Notes under the pieces: model-generated | Told to the model about the DNA's origin: nothing | Database searches by the model: none | The model's input: the letters and a program-made list of their open reading frames with translations, nothing else | DNA from: Tulasnella sp. 424 | Lineage: Eukaryota; Basidiomycota; Agaricomycetes; Cantharellales; Tulasnellaceae | Direction of reading: 5' to 3' | NCBI GenBank assembly: GCA_019633425.1 | Contig: WSUB01000339.1 | Span: 1-20,655, forward strand | Length of the DNA: 20,655 nucleotides | Made by a program: the position numbers and the translations under genes | Shown: one piece after another, positions 8,451-18,374 of the stretch | Numbering within the stretch: position 1 is the first letter of the stretch | Layout of the letters: each line of letters opens with the position of its first letter

Positions 8451-10586
8451 ATGCTTGCCTCATTTGCTCCCAAGGTGTTGCCGTGAAGTGTGACCCTTCC
8501 CCGCCTCCTCTATATTCACAGCCTGTCGCGCTATCAACCCTCAAGATGCCACCACAAAACCATCTCAATGACATAGAGCGCTGACCACATTTGATCGGAT
8601 CACCGAGTTGGTCACCGTCCTAGGCACAACCACAACGCTCATTTGCTCTGCGACCAAAGGAGACTCACCCACCGGCATAGCAAACGCCTTTCGAGGAGGA
8701 CAAGAAGGTCATTTCCTTTCTCGCAAGCAGATGGGTTAGTACTAGCATGTTGAAGAACGTGGATAAGGGGGGCTCGGATTGCAACTTCGTGGGTCTCGCC
8801 GAGCGTTTCATTAGCTCGGTCTAAACTACAATTCTCTGATTCGCCTTCCATCTCGCAGGCGACTCACTGCACGCGGTTTCAGTCCTCGTCAGGCTGCAGA
8901 ACTACTTTCTGTTCATACCCCTCCTTCCATCGCTCGCAGTTGGAACTCTCGAGGGCCGTTCCAATGCCTCGCCCCGTCGCCGCACACTAAGCTCGCCGAG
9001 TCTCTGCCCATGAAGCCGAAGCTCCCAAAGTCGACCCTCACAACAAGCAAGTCACACTCGTAGACCTGTCGGACATCAAGAAGTCACCAACCTGATGATT
9101 CCGTACGGTGTCCAAGTCTAGGCCGTGGGCGCCAAGACCTAGAGGTTTGGCGTTCGCGGTGTCAGGGAGGTGAGGGCGGCGAGTCGTTTTTAAGCGTTGT
9201 GAATCGTGGTAGCTGATTGTGACATCTCCTTTTCCCCTATGTATATTCTTCGTATCCAGCATCCATGCTTCCACAAGCAACTTCTCGACGCGGAGGAGTT
9301 CCGCGCGCGCGTTATGGACCGCGTCGAGTCCTCCGCATTCCCCCACCAAAGCGAGGAAGAAGTCGATAGCTTGATACCATGAATAAGTCGAGCGCATCGC
9401 AACGAACTTGAAAGCCCTCGTGTGTCTAACTAACGTCTTGTGCGTTAGTCGCTATCGGCGGCGGTCCCATAGACGTCGGCGAACTACATATACGGCTTGA
9501 TCAAGGACGAACTGCGTTCATGGTACCCCGAACTCGCTGACAAGCTCAAAGCTACCCTCGTCAAAGCGTTACCAAACATCTTACCCGCGTTCGACCGCGA
9601 ATTGGTCAACATACCGAATGGACGTTCAAGGAGCAGAACATCGAGGTCCTCACCAAGGCCGTGTTCAAGGAGGTCGAAGATAACACCGTCGTCTTCAAGA
9701 ACGATAAAGGCTGGATTGAGGAGATTCCGTCTGTACTGTTGGCGTGGGTCGCGGGGAATGTTAGTAGGCCTTGGGAGGGATTTGATGGCGCAGTTGCCGC
9801 AGCAGCAGATGAACAGGAGGGGGTGTTGGTGGATTATTGTTTGAGGCTTTGGACGTAAACAACGTTTACACGATTGGCGATGTAAGTGTCGCCTCGCGCA
9901 AAGGATCATCGCTCCAGTTAGAAGCTAACGGGCTGGACGTTTCTATGGTAGTGCACTGCTACGTCGACGCAGTAACAGCTCAAGCGGCAACTCAGTAAGG
10001 CATATACCTCGCCCGTCTGCTCGGTCAATAAGCCACGAATGAAGAGCTCGAGAAGAAGGTCGCGGACCTGCGCGGAGAGTGCAGCAGGTTGCCAGAGGGG
10101 CCAGAGGGTAAAGCCAGGGTACGCCATCCACGTCTCCCTACGAACCGAAAGCCGGACGTCATGCTAGGAGGATTCGCGTTGAATAGGACAGCGCTCAGGA
10201 ACTCAAATCTATCGTCGAGCAGCTCAGAAAAGCTGGCAAGATCCGTCCTTTCCATTACAGCCGTCTGGGAACCTTGGCGTACATTGGCTTGGATAAGGCT
10301 ATCGCCGACTTACCCTTCATGGAAGGAAGCGTGAGTACATTGCCTGCCATCGTCTGGGCGGTTGACCTCGATTGGTTCATGTCCATTTGTAGTTCGCCTC
10401 TGGTGGTGTCGCCATTTTCCTCTTCTGGAGAAGTACATACATTTCGTCGCTGTTCTCGTTGAGGAATAGGACGCTGGTGTTGAGCGATTAAGCTGTTCGG
10501 ACGGTGAGTGGGAACCGGGACCACAAAGAGCTTTCGATCGAATCGTGGTTTTAAATAGTGACGTGAGCCGCGAAAGCCGTAACTAA
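8451..10586 (+). pseudogene. NDH-2 copy 2: degenerate alternative NADH dehydrogenase
   Basis: The exon/intron order of copy 1 can be followed throughout, from a presequence starting ATG at 8451 to the conserved last exon ending TAA at 10584-10586. It cannot be expressed as an enzyme. The presequence reads TGA at 8484-8486. Exon 2 has TAG at 9119-9121 and 9140-9142 and a frameshift where copy 1 has the DIKGDV segment (near 9080). The intron 3 donor is AT instead of GT (9383-9384). The NADH-binding loop has lost nine bases covering EFS (near 9476) and reads GGGPID. Exon 5 is frameshifted near 9975, and about twelve bases are missing before the last donor (near 10490). Remaining open stretches, such as 9661-9858, are chance survivors. 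It lies tail to tail with kinase B. Confidence 0.9.
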
Positions 10587-11452
10587 TCATCCAAGCTATC
10601 GAAACCGCCCGTGATCTTCGAGGCTATTTTCTCTATCTCCATACGCGTTCCTCGTCATTTTATCTCATCCAATATACAATAAAATTCGTTTTCACTCCTT
10701 TCCTTCCTTTTCTTCTACCTTTGTCTTTCTTCGTTTGCTTTCTCTCAAGCCTGCTCTTGTTGGCTATCCGCATACGTTACCTGCACGTCCCCTTTTCTTT
10801 AGAGGTGTACTACTTCAGCTTGCTTATCTCTAATCTTTTTTTCTGCCCGCTTGATGTTCACGCATGATAATATTCACGTATGTAATGTCGATTTGAGCGT
10901 CCGCGCAAGAACTTTTGGGTGGTAATCCGAGGAAAGCCCGCTGTTTTGGTCGTTGACGAGATCCGGTACGCCCCAGCTAACTTTGTGCAAGGACACGCAG
11001 CACCGCAATAGATGAGACAATTTAGAAAATCCCGGCTGCATTTAGATGGGATAGCGCTAACGGTAGCAATGTTCCAAATGTTTAAGAGTTCAGCTCAACC
11101 GAGACTCCAAGAGTCAGGGTCTGGGAGTCGACAAGCTGTAGGCTCGAACGTACGTCACACTTTATACTCCGCGAGACGTTGCTATGTAGCGGCTCTATCC
11201 GACCTATACTCATCCAGACGAGACGCGAACGATTGGATAAGTGCATGATACAGAAGTTTCAGACGACAGGAGGTTACTACTCGATTCAAATGCGTCCCAT
11301 GAACAAGATACATCCAAGCGAGACGGAGAACCAGAATCTGAGTCAACGGGATACATAGCTCACATATTTGTACAGAAACATGCATAACACGAAATACAGT
11401 CGAGGTTTCAAGAACCGAATCTCGCTCGATCTCGAAATGTCTCGGCAAAAAA
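10587..11452. other. Convergent 3' region between NDH-2 copy 2 and kinase B
   Basis: This region is paralogous to 3781-4666 and 17529-18374, with a pyrimidine-rich left part and a conserved centre. It contains no supported gene. An AATAAA at 10678-10683 could be a polyadenylation signal for the + strand. Confidence 0.6.
10678..10683 (+). terminator. AATAAA polyadenylation-like signal after NDH-2 copy 2
   Basis: AATAAA occurs 92 bases after the stop codon. Copy 1 has AATAGA and copy 3 ATTAGA at the same place, so the canonical form is present only here. Its use is uncertain because the gene is broken. Confidence 0.3.
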
Positions 11453-13843
11453 TCACTCCGCCTCCGCCGGTTTGAGTTTCTGACGGGAGTAGGCGGCGCG
11501 GTTTAATGCTATCTCTGCTTCCTGAGTATCTCCGATTTCTTCAGAAACTCCAGCAGCCTGTTCATACAGGCGTATTGCCTCTTCGTGCTGATCCTGGTCG
11601 CGGTGGACGTCGGCAAGGCACTTTAGAGCCGAGGCTCTTCCGCGTCTGTCGCCAATGTCGGTACGGATTTGTAGAGCTTCGGAGAAAAGCTGAACGGCCT
11701 GAATGAACTGTTTTTGAAGCCGTCGCACCTCAGCGAGACCCCACAGAGCATTGGCTCTTCCTGCACTGTTGCCGAGGTCGCTGCAGATTTGGACGGCCTC
11801 GGAGTAGAGCGGGACGGCTTCGCTGTACTCCCTTTGAGCCAGATGCACATGAGCAAGACCACCCAAAGCATCTGCTCTCCGTAGCCTGCTGTTGCCCTTG
11901 GTGCAGATTAGGGCGACTTCAGAGTAGAGCGGGATGGCTTCACTGTACTTCTTTTGAAGCCGATGCACCTCGGCAAGCCCAAACAGAGCATCGGCTCTTC
12001 CTTGTCTGTAGCCAGTCTCGGTGCAAATTTGGACGGCCTCGGAGTAGAATGTAATAGCCTCAGGGTACTGGCCTCGAAGCTTGTGAACCGTAGCCAGACC
12101 GAGCAGAGCATCGGATTCTCCCGCACTGTCGCCGGTACCCCTGCAGATCCCCAAGGCTTCTTTGTAAAATTTTGACGCGTTGATATAGTCATTTTGATAT
12201 CGATGCATGTTCCCCAGGTTCATGAGAAGTTCAGGAGAGCGAGCTTGCGAATCCGACGTATTTGAGGCCCGCTCCGAGTCCGGAACAATCATTGGCTATA
12301 TGCCGACAGGTCAAGTTAACATTGCGTTCAAGTAACCTCAAAACCGGCACCACCTACTATCCAACCTATCAACTTTCTACAATCCTCAGCTTTTGGTCGC
12401 TTACTGGGATCGATACTCCAACAGGTGACCATAAGCGAGTAAAGTCTCCGAATTAACACCATGCTGGCGTGATCAGCGGCAGATGGGAGATTTCCCTGAA
12501 TGACGTGTATGACAATGACTGAGTCCTTTTTGACATTTTGAAATGGAATTGAATCCGTCATAACCTATTTCAGCATCGATTGTAAGCTTTTGTTAAAAAC
12601 AATATCCGGTTGTTGGTATACCTCATAAAATATCCAGCCCAACGCCCAGATATCACTCCATAGGCCAGGTTCCATGCCAGATTCATCTTCCATGAGCAGC
12701 TCCGGAGCGGCCCAGCGAAGCGTAAATTGATTTCCCTTCAATGTCATGGTATTAGTGGCTTCATCAAACTCCGCCTCGAGCAGCAGGGCAGGCCGCGCTT
12801 CCTTTCCGCTTTTCTCGGGTTGCATAGGAGGATCCTTTTTCGCGAGACGACGCGCGGAACCGAAGTCCGTGATGACTGCGCGACAACCTGAATTCACTAA
12901 CACGTTGGCCTACACAGCGTAGAGTTCAGCTTGCCAAGGGTCATATTGCCATAACATCCGGACCGACCGATTTGAGGTCACCATGGGATATCGGTGGGTT
13001 TTGACTATGAAGGTACTCCACTCCCCTTGCCACATCCATGATCTAGTTTACCGGCTCTCAGAGAGTGGCTCAAAGTGTAGTGTTCTAATCTTACCAGCGA
13101 GACTCGTTCAGGGATTTCCCATTCTGCCGACGCAACAAAGTCCTTTAAATTTCCGTTGTCCGCCCAGGGAAAAACCAGCCAGACCCTATCCTCGGATAGA
13201 TCTTCCACAAATCCTTCAAGCTTGACAATGTTTCCGTGAGATAGCTCCGTTAAGAATCCCGCTTCCCTGAGTGCCAACTGAAGGAAGTTAGCGCTGCGCG
13301 AAAGGTCGACGTGATGGATAGCTTATTCTCACCCCCAATACTCGCTCTTTGTCCTTTGCATTCTCGATCTTCAGTTTCTTTACCGCTATGGCCTAACATC
13401 GGGAAGTCAGCCATTCGTTCAACGACTTGTTGTAGAAACCGAGTCCCATTAGCACTGACCTTCCGCCTGGGCGATCTACCCTGAGACTCGTTTTCGTCTT
13501 CGGGGTCTGTTGCATCGTCGTCGGTATCTGTCCAATCGTCTTCGCTGCTTTCCGACTCGGAGGTGGAAATCAAAGCCCCTCGTGAAACCGTCGCAAATCC
13601 TCCACGAAACTCGGGGGCGTCTTTCGGGAATTCGATCGAGGACGAATCGATTCGCCATTTCGCAAGTTTCTGGAGTTTACCCCTCTACCCGAAAACAGGC
13701 TTCGGTGAGTACTTATGATGATGCTTCGTGGTTCGGGTGGGACGTACTAGTTTACTGCTTAGCTGGGGCGTACTGCGAGAACCGCCGGGATCGGACCCTT
13801 GCGAACCACGACGGTCGGCGTCGGCGTTTTGGTCCACTTGCAT
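11453..13843 (-). CDS. Kinase B: protein kinase with six C-terminal TPRs (658 aa)
   Basis: The spliced model has exons 13843-13748, 13684-13460, 13392-13333, 13277-13095, 13042-12968, 12909-12622, 12564-12358 and 12295-11453, all in frame with canonical GT-AG introns (donor GTAGGT at the kinase/TPR junction). The kinase core has K112 (IAVKKL), E132, HGDLKSANVLV (D210), DFG 228-230 and APE 281-283. The residue before HGD is Ser where A and C have Tyr. The glycine loop is FRGGFATV. The insert before K112 is strongly acidic and Ser-rich (SESESSEDDWTDTDDD and following, ending in basic SPRRK), resembling a casein-kinase-2-type phosphorylation region and probably disordered. Six 40-residue TPRs occupy about residues 404-643; a tail ends KPAEAE. 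The TPR exon is exactly as long as in A and C (280 codons) but clearly more diverged. It is predicted to be an active cytosolic kinase with unknown partner. Confidence 0.88.
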
Positions 13844-13850
13844 CGGATGA

Positions 13851-13862
13851 TTTTACGTAAAA
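13851..13862. promoter_or_regulatory. TTTTACGTAAAA palindrome just upstream of kinase B
   Basis: This is a perfect 12-base palindrome starting eight bases upstream of the kinase B start codon, within the presumed 5' leader. TACGTA is a bZIP-type core. Kinase A lacks it at the matching place. Confidence 0.35.
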
Positions 13863-13962
13863 AGGATCGAAGATGAGGTGGGTCGATGGTCAGGTAGGAG
13901 CTTCGCAGAGGGGATGAAGCGACTGGAGGTGGTCTGAGGGACGGAGTGGTGAATCTGACGGT

Positions 13963-13969
13963 CTTTATA
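13963..13969 (-). promoter_or_regulatory. TATAAAG, possible TATA box of kinase B
   Basis: On the - strand TATAAAG lies about 120 bases upstream of the kinase B ATG, a plausible distance for a fungal TATA box. The aligned place in kinase A (around 7158-7168) reads TTCTAAAG, a weaker match. Confidence 0.35.
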
Positions 13970-14319
13970 TCACGGGAACACTCGTGAACCAGTGCCGCTC
14001 TCCTCTTGCCTCGAGGCGAAGGAAGTGCAACACTCATGGGCGCTTTCGAGGCCTTTTCTCTCCTGGAATGTTTATCGCACCCTACCACGTTGCCCGCGAT
14101 CTGGTGCTGCGGATGAGATAACGTTGTACTGCCATGAACCCTTCGATTCGCTTCCACGAAGTAGGCTTTCAGTCTTGCTAAGGCCCTTAGTCGATCGGAC
14201 CTGCGAACCCGCTCCTTGCTACTGAGTTTCATATTCTGGGCTCTTTCGAATAGGTAGGGTCGACCCGGACTGCAAGTGAACACGCAGCGCATGCTAACAC
14301 GTGTGGCTGCAGTGCAACA

Positions 14320-14343
14320 ATCGATTCTACGCTTAGAATCGAT
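14320..14343. repeat. Inverted repeat ATCGATTCT / AGAATCGAT
   Basis: Perfect nine-base arms flank a six-base spacer, giving a possible hairpin or dimer-binding site. In the sister region (about 7546-7569) only the outer ATCGAT of each arm is kept, with similar spacing. Confidence 0.5.
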
Positions 14344-15219
14344 CAGCGATGCCCACTTCGTCTCAGCACCCCTGGACAGCTAAGTTACTTTTGTTTAGCG
14401 TAACCAGGAAGTCGGATGAATCGATCGGCGGAGTGGGTGCGTACAAAAGAAGATTAAACCCGAACATAGGGAATGGTGGTACAGATCTGGAATGATAGGG
14501 CCGAAAGTTGTCGGTACGCTTGATCTCTCACAGAGAGAAGCTAGACCCATTGGCGAATTGTGGGTTGCATCGTTGGTCTCTCGTTTGATTCGTTCGATAA
14601 GTAGACGGCCGGGTGTAATCGATACACGTATGCCGGGCAATAAATATACAAGTTGGGACCCGGCTGGAAGGGTCGTGAGGATGCTCGGCGTGCGTAGTAC
14701 GTGGTAGTCCGTTCAAATGCATAGATATGGTCGAAGAGATCAGTCAAACGCCGAGGCTCACAATGCGGTTTGTCCCACTGGGGAGCTTAGGTTAAAACCG
14801 GAGGCTACATGTGTCGCGGTGTCAGGAATGTCAATCCAATCTATCTGATAGCCTTGCGTCTCTCAGCTTGGATGACGAATCCCGCGGCAGTGGTGACGAT
14901 GATGATGGTAGTTCAAGTTTATCGCGGCCCGAGCAGACTGGTGCGCTGGGGGGAGCGGCAGTAAACCAGGATATACACACAGCTTACAACCAGTAACTAC
15001 CAATTGGAAGGGGAGAAACATGGCTTGGATCCAGCCGACGCGAGAAGAGTCGAAGTTGCTCAGCTCGGCCAGCCCCACCGCCAGAGAAAGGAAAACAGGT
15101 AGAGAAAATTTTGCGGAGAGGTAGTTACTTTGGGAATAAGGTAAGAAGTGATCATGATGGGGGGTGAAGGGGAATCGAAGGGACTCTGACCGGACAGCCT
15201 TCTGGACCCTGATGGACTG

Positions 15220-15227
15220 TTACGTCA
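15220..15227 (+). promoter_or_regulatory. TTACGTCA element upstream of NDH-2 copy 3
   Basis: The same octamer as at 1299 and 8306, here 133 bases before the presumed start at 15360. Confidence 0.35.
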
Positions 15228-15359
15228 TCAGTCCGAAGGCAACCTGAGCCATTTTTGCTCGTTACCTCGTATCTCGACACCTAACACCGGGCACACCGAT
15301 CATGCACCAGAAATCAAGTACTTGCTCGCCTGATCAGATGGTAGATGGCTGTGAGGAGT

Positions 15360-17528
15360 ATGCTTGCCTCATTCGCTCCCAAGGTGTTGCCGCGCAGTGT
15401 GACCTTTCCGGTCCCCGCTCCTTCCACAAGTATATCCACAGCCTGTCGCGCTATCGACCCTCAAGATGCCATCACAAAACCGCCTTGATTGCATAGAGGG
15501 CTGACCACATTCGATCGGGTCACCTTGGTCACCGTCCTAGGCACAACCACAACGCTTATTTACTTTGCGACCCACGGAAACTCGCCCACCGGCATACAAA
15601 ACGCCTTTCGAGGAGGGCAAGAAGTTTTTCCATTCTGGCAAGCAGGTGGGCTAGTACGAGCATGCTGAAGAACAGGATACGGAGGACTCGGATTGCAACT
15701 TCGTGCGTCTCCCTGATCGACTTATTTGCTCGGTCCAATCTATAATTCTCTAATTCACGTTCAATTTCGCAGGGGACTCGCTGCACCCATTTTCGGTCCT
15801 CGTCAGGCCTCAAAGCTTACTTCCTGGTCATGCCGCTCCTTCCATCGTTCGCAGTTGGAACTCTCGAGGGTCCTTCCAATGCCTCGCTACGTCGCCGGAC
15901 ACAAGCGTGCCGAGTCTCCACCTATGAAGCCGAAACTCTCAAAGTCAACCCTCTCAACAAGCAAGTCACACTCGCGGACCTGTCAGACATCAAGGAAAAG
16001 CACCAACCGGATGATTCCGGACGGTGTCTTAGTCTAGGCCGTGGGTGCCAAGACCTAGAAGTTTGGCGTTAGCGGTGTCAGGGAGGTGAGGACGGCGAGA
16101 CGATTTTAAGCGTTGTGAATCGTGGTAGCTGATTGTGACATCTTCTTTTCGCCTATGGCTATTCTTCGTATCTATCATCCCATGCTTCTAGAAGTAAATT
16201 CCCGGCGCGGAGGAGTCCCGCGCGCGCGTGTGGACTGCGTCGAGTCCTCCGCATTCCCCCACCAAAGCGAGGAAGAAGTCGATAGCTTGATGTCATGAGT
16301 AAGTCGAGCGCACCGCAACGAACTTGAAAGCCCTCGTGTGTCTAACTAACGTCTTGTGCGTTAGTCGCTATTGGCGGCGGTCCCATAGACGTCGAATTCT
16401 CCGGCGAACTGTACGGCTTGATCAAGGACGAACTGCGTTCATCGTACTCCGAACTCGCTGACAAGCTCAAAGCTACTCTCTTCGAAGCGTTACCAAACGT
16501 CATACCCGTGTTCGACCGCGAATTGATCAACACACCGAATCGACGTTCAAGGAGCTGACCATCGAGGTCCTGACCAAGGCCGTGTTCAAGGAGGTCGAAG
16601 ACAACACCGTCGCCTCCAACGACGATAAAGGCTAGATTGAGGAGACTCCGTCTGGACTGTTGGTGTGGGCCGCGGGGAATGTTAGTAGGCCGTTGGGAGG
16701 GATTTGATGGCGCAGTTGCCGCGACAGTAGACGAACAGGAGGGGGTTGGTGGATAATTGTTTGAGGCTTTGGACGTAAACACTGTTTACGCGATTGGCGA
16801 TGTAAGTGTCGCCTCGCGCAAAGGATCATTGCAGCGGTTAGAAGCTAACGGGCTGGACGTTTCTACGGTAGTGCAGTGCTACGTTGTACGCAGCAACAGC
16901 TCAAGTAGAGACCCAGCAAGGCATAAACCTCGCCCGCCTGCTCAGTCAATCAGCCAAGAATGAAGACCTCGAGAAGAAGCTCGCTGACCTGCGCGGAGAG
17001 CGCAGCGGGTTGCCAAAGGGACCAGAGGCTAAAGCCAGGGTATGCGATCCACATCTTGTTTGTGACGGACAGCCGGGCGTCATGCTTAAAAAGGTTTGGG
17101 GGAATAGCACAACGGGGAGGAAATCGAATCTATCGTGAAGCAACTTAAAAAGGCCAGCAAGACACGTCCTTTCCATTATCGACATCAAGGAAGCTTGGCG
17201 TATACTGGTTCGGATAAGGCTATCGCCGACTTACCCTTCCTGAATGGAAACGTGAGCAATCTGTGCGCCGCCTGGATCGCAGGGCGGTTGACCTTAATGG
17301 TTCGTGTGCGTGTATAGTTCGCCTCTGGTGGTGTCGCAACTTTCCTTTTCTGGAGGAGTGCATACGTTTCGTCACTGTTCTCGTTGAGGAATAGGACGCT
17401 GGTGTTGAGCGGTTGGTTGAAGGTTAAGCTGTTCGGACGGTGAGTAGGATTTGGCATTCTTGAGACTGTTCAACGATTGACTGAGTGGTGGTCTTAACAG
17501 TGACGTGAGCCGCGAAAGTCGTAACTAA
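15360..17528 (+). pseudogene. NDH-2 copy 3: degenerate alternative NADH dehydrogenase
   Basis: A convincing mitochondrial presequence starts at ATG 15360 (MLASFAPKVLPRSVTF). It is cut by TGA at 15486-15488, just before the hydrophobic segment, which is otherwise readable (RVTLVTVLGTTTTLIYFAT). Further TAG codons stand at 16035-16037, 16056-16058, 16633-16635 and near 16728. The NADH loop is complete in length but reads VAIGGGPIDVEFSGE. Several frameshifts separate exons 2 to 5. The intron 3 donor is intact (ATGA then GTAAGT), unlike copies 0 and 2. Exons 6-8 are well kept, with the HYRHQGSLAYTGSDKAIADL region and the final DVSRESRN with TAA at 17526-17528. It is a pseudogene of the same enzyme as copy 1, tail to tail with kinase C. 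Confidence 0.9.
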
Positions 17529-18374
17529 TTCTCCAAACCATCGAAATCGTCCGATCTTTGCAAGGCTGCTATTCTATCTCCTATACGCGTTCCTAGCCAT
17601 TTCATCTCATCCAATGGACATTAGACTTCATTTTCGCTCCTTTCCTTTCTTTTTCCATTGTCTTTTCGTTTACTCTCTCTCCCTCTCTCTCCCCCTCCAG
17701 CTTTCTCTTATGTCCCTTTTACTTCCGGAGCTCTACCACTATTTCAGCTTCCTTGGTTCTTGTCTTTTTTTCTGCCCCCTTGGTGTTCACGCATGATAAT
17801 ACCCACATATGTAATGTCGATTTGAGCGGCCGTGCAATGTCCTTGGGCCGTAATCCGGAGGAAAGCGTGCTGTTTTGGTCGCCGACGAGCCCCAGCGGAC
17901 TTTGTGCAATGACATGCCGTGCCGCGGTAAATGAAACAATCTCGAAAAACCTCGTCGCACTCCCGCGGGATAGTGCTAATATGACGTCGATCGTTCAAAT
18001 GGTTTATAGTTCAACTCAACTTTGACTGCAAGCTACGGTAGTCGACAAGCTGCTGACTTGAATGTACGTTACACTTCATATTCCAAGAGACCGCGTTGTC
18101 TTGTAGCGGCTCTATCCGACCTGCACTCATCCCAACTCCAGGAGAACAATGGAATAAGTGCACGATACAGGTCTTTCAGACGACCGGGTCTTACTAACCG
18201 ATTCAAGTTCGAATGGGTCGCATGAACAAGATACATACAAGCGAGACGGTGTACCAGACTCTCAGTCAACGGGATACATAGCTCATAGTCTTGTACAGAA
18301 ACGTGCATAACACGAAATACAGTCGGGTATCAGGAGCCGAATCTCGCTCGATCTCGAAACGTCTCGGCTACACA
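17529..18374. other. Convergent 3' region between NDH-2 copy 3 and kinase C
   Basis: This region is paralogous to 3781-4666 and 10587-11452, with a CT-rich left part (about 17635-17710) and a conserved centre. There is no supported gene. Confidence 0.6.

Larger units (their letters stand above)
8451..15359. repeat. Tandem unit 2 (NDH-2 copy 2, kinase B, intergenic)
   Basis: This is the second unit of the array. Offsets from unit 1 are 6806 bases for the NDH-2 stop and 6786 for the kinase stop. Offsets to unit 3 are 6942 and 6922. Confidence 0.85.
13844..15359. other. Divergent intergenic region between kinase B and NDH-2 copy 3
   Basis: These 1.5 kb are paralogous to 7044-8450 with small insertions, for example about 40 bases near 14776-14815. 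They contain a palindrome next to the kinase B start, a TATA-like element, an E-box (14298-14303), an ATCGATTCT hairpin and a TTACGTCA element. A + strand frame at 14811-14996 looks protein-like (acidic, Ser-rich) but is broken in the sister region. A 177-codon - strand frame (14292-13759) overlaps kinase B exon 1 in another frame. I consider neither a gene. Confidence 0.55.

Noticed and set aside
13759..14292. A 177-codon - strand open frame and its shorter counterpart at 6941-7219.
   Set aside because: It overlaps kinase exon 1 in a different frame, and its upstream part does not keep the frame between units. The exon 1 frame joins properly to the kinase.
14811..14996. A 61-codon + frame, acidic and Ser-rich, that looks protein-like.
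   Set aside because: The paralogous region in unit 2 (about 7915-8060) has stops and shifts in this frame, and there is no extension through plausible splice sites.
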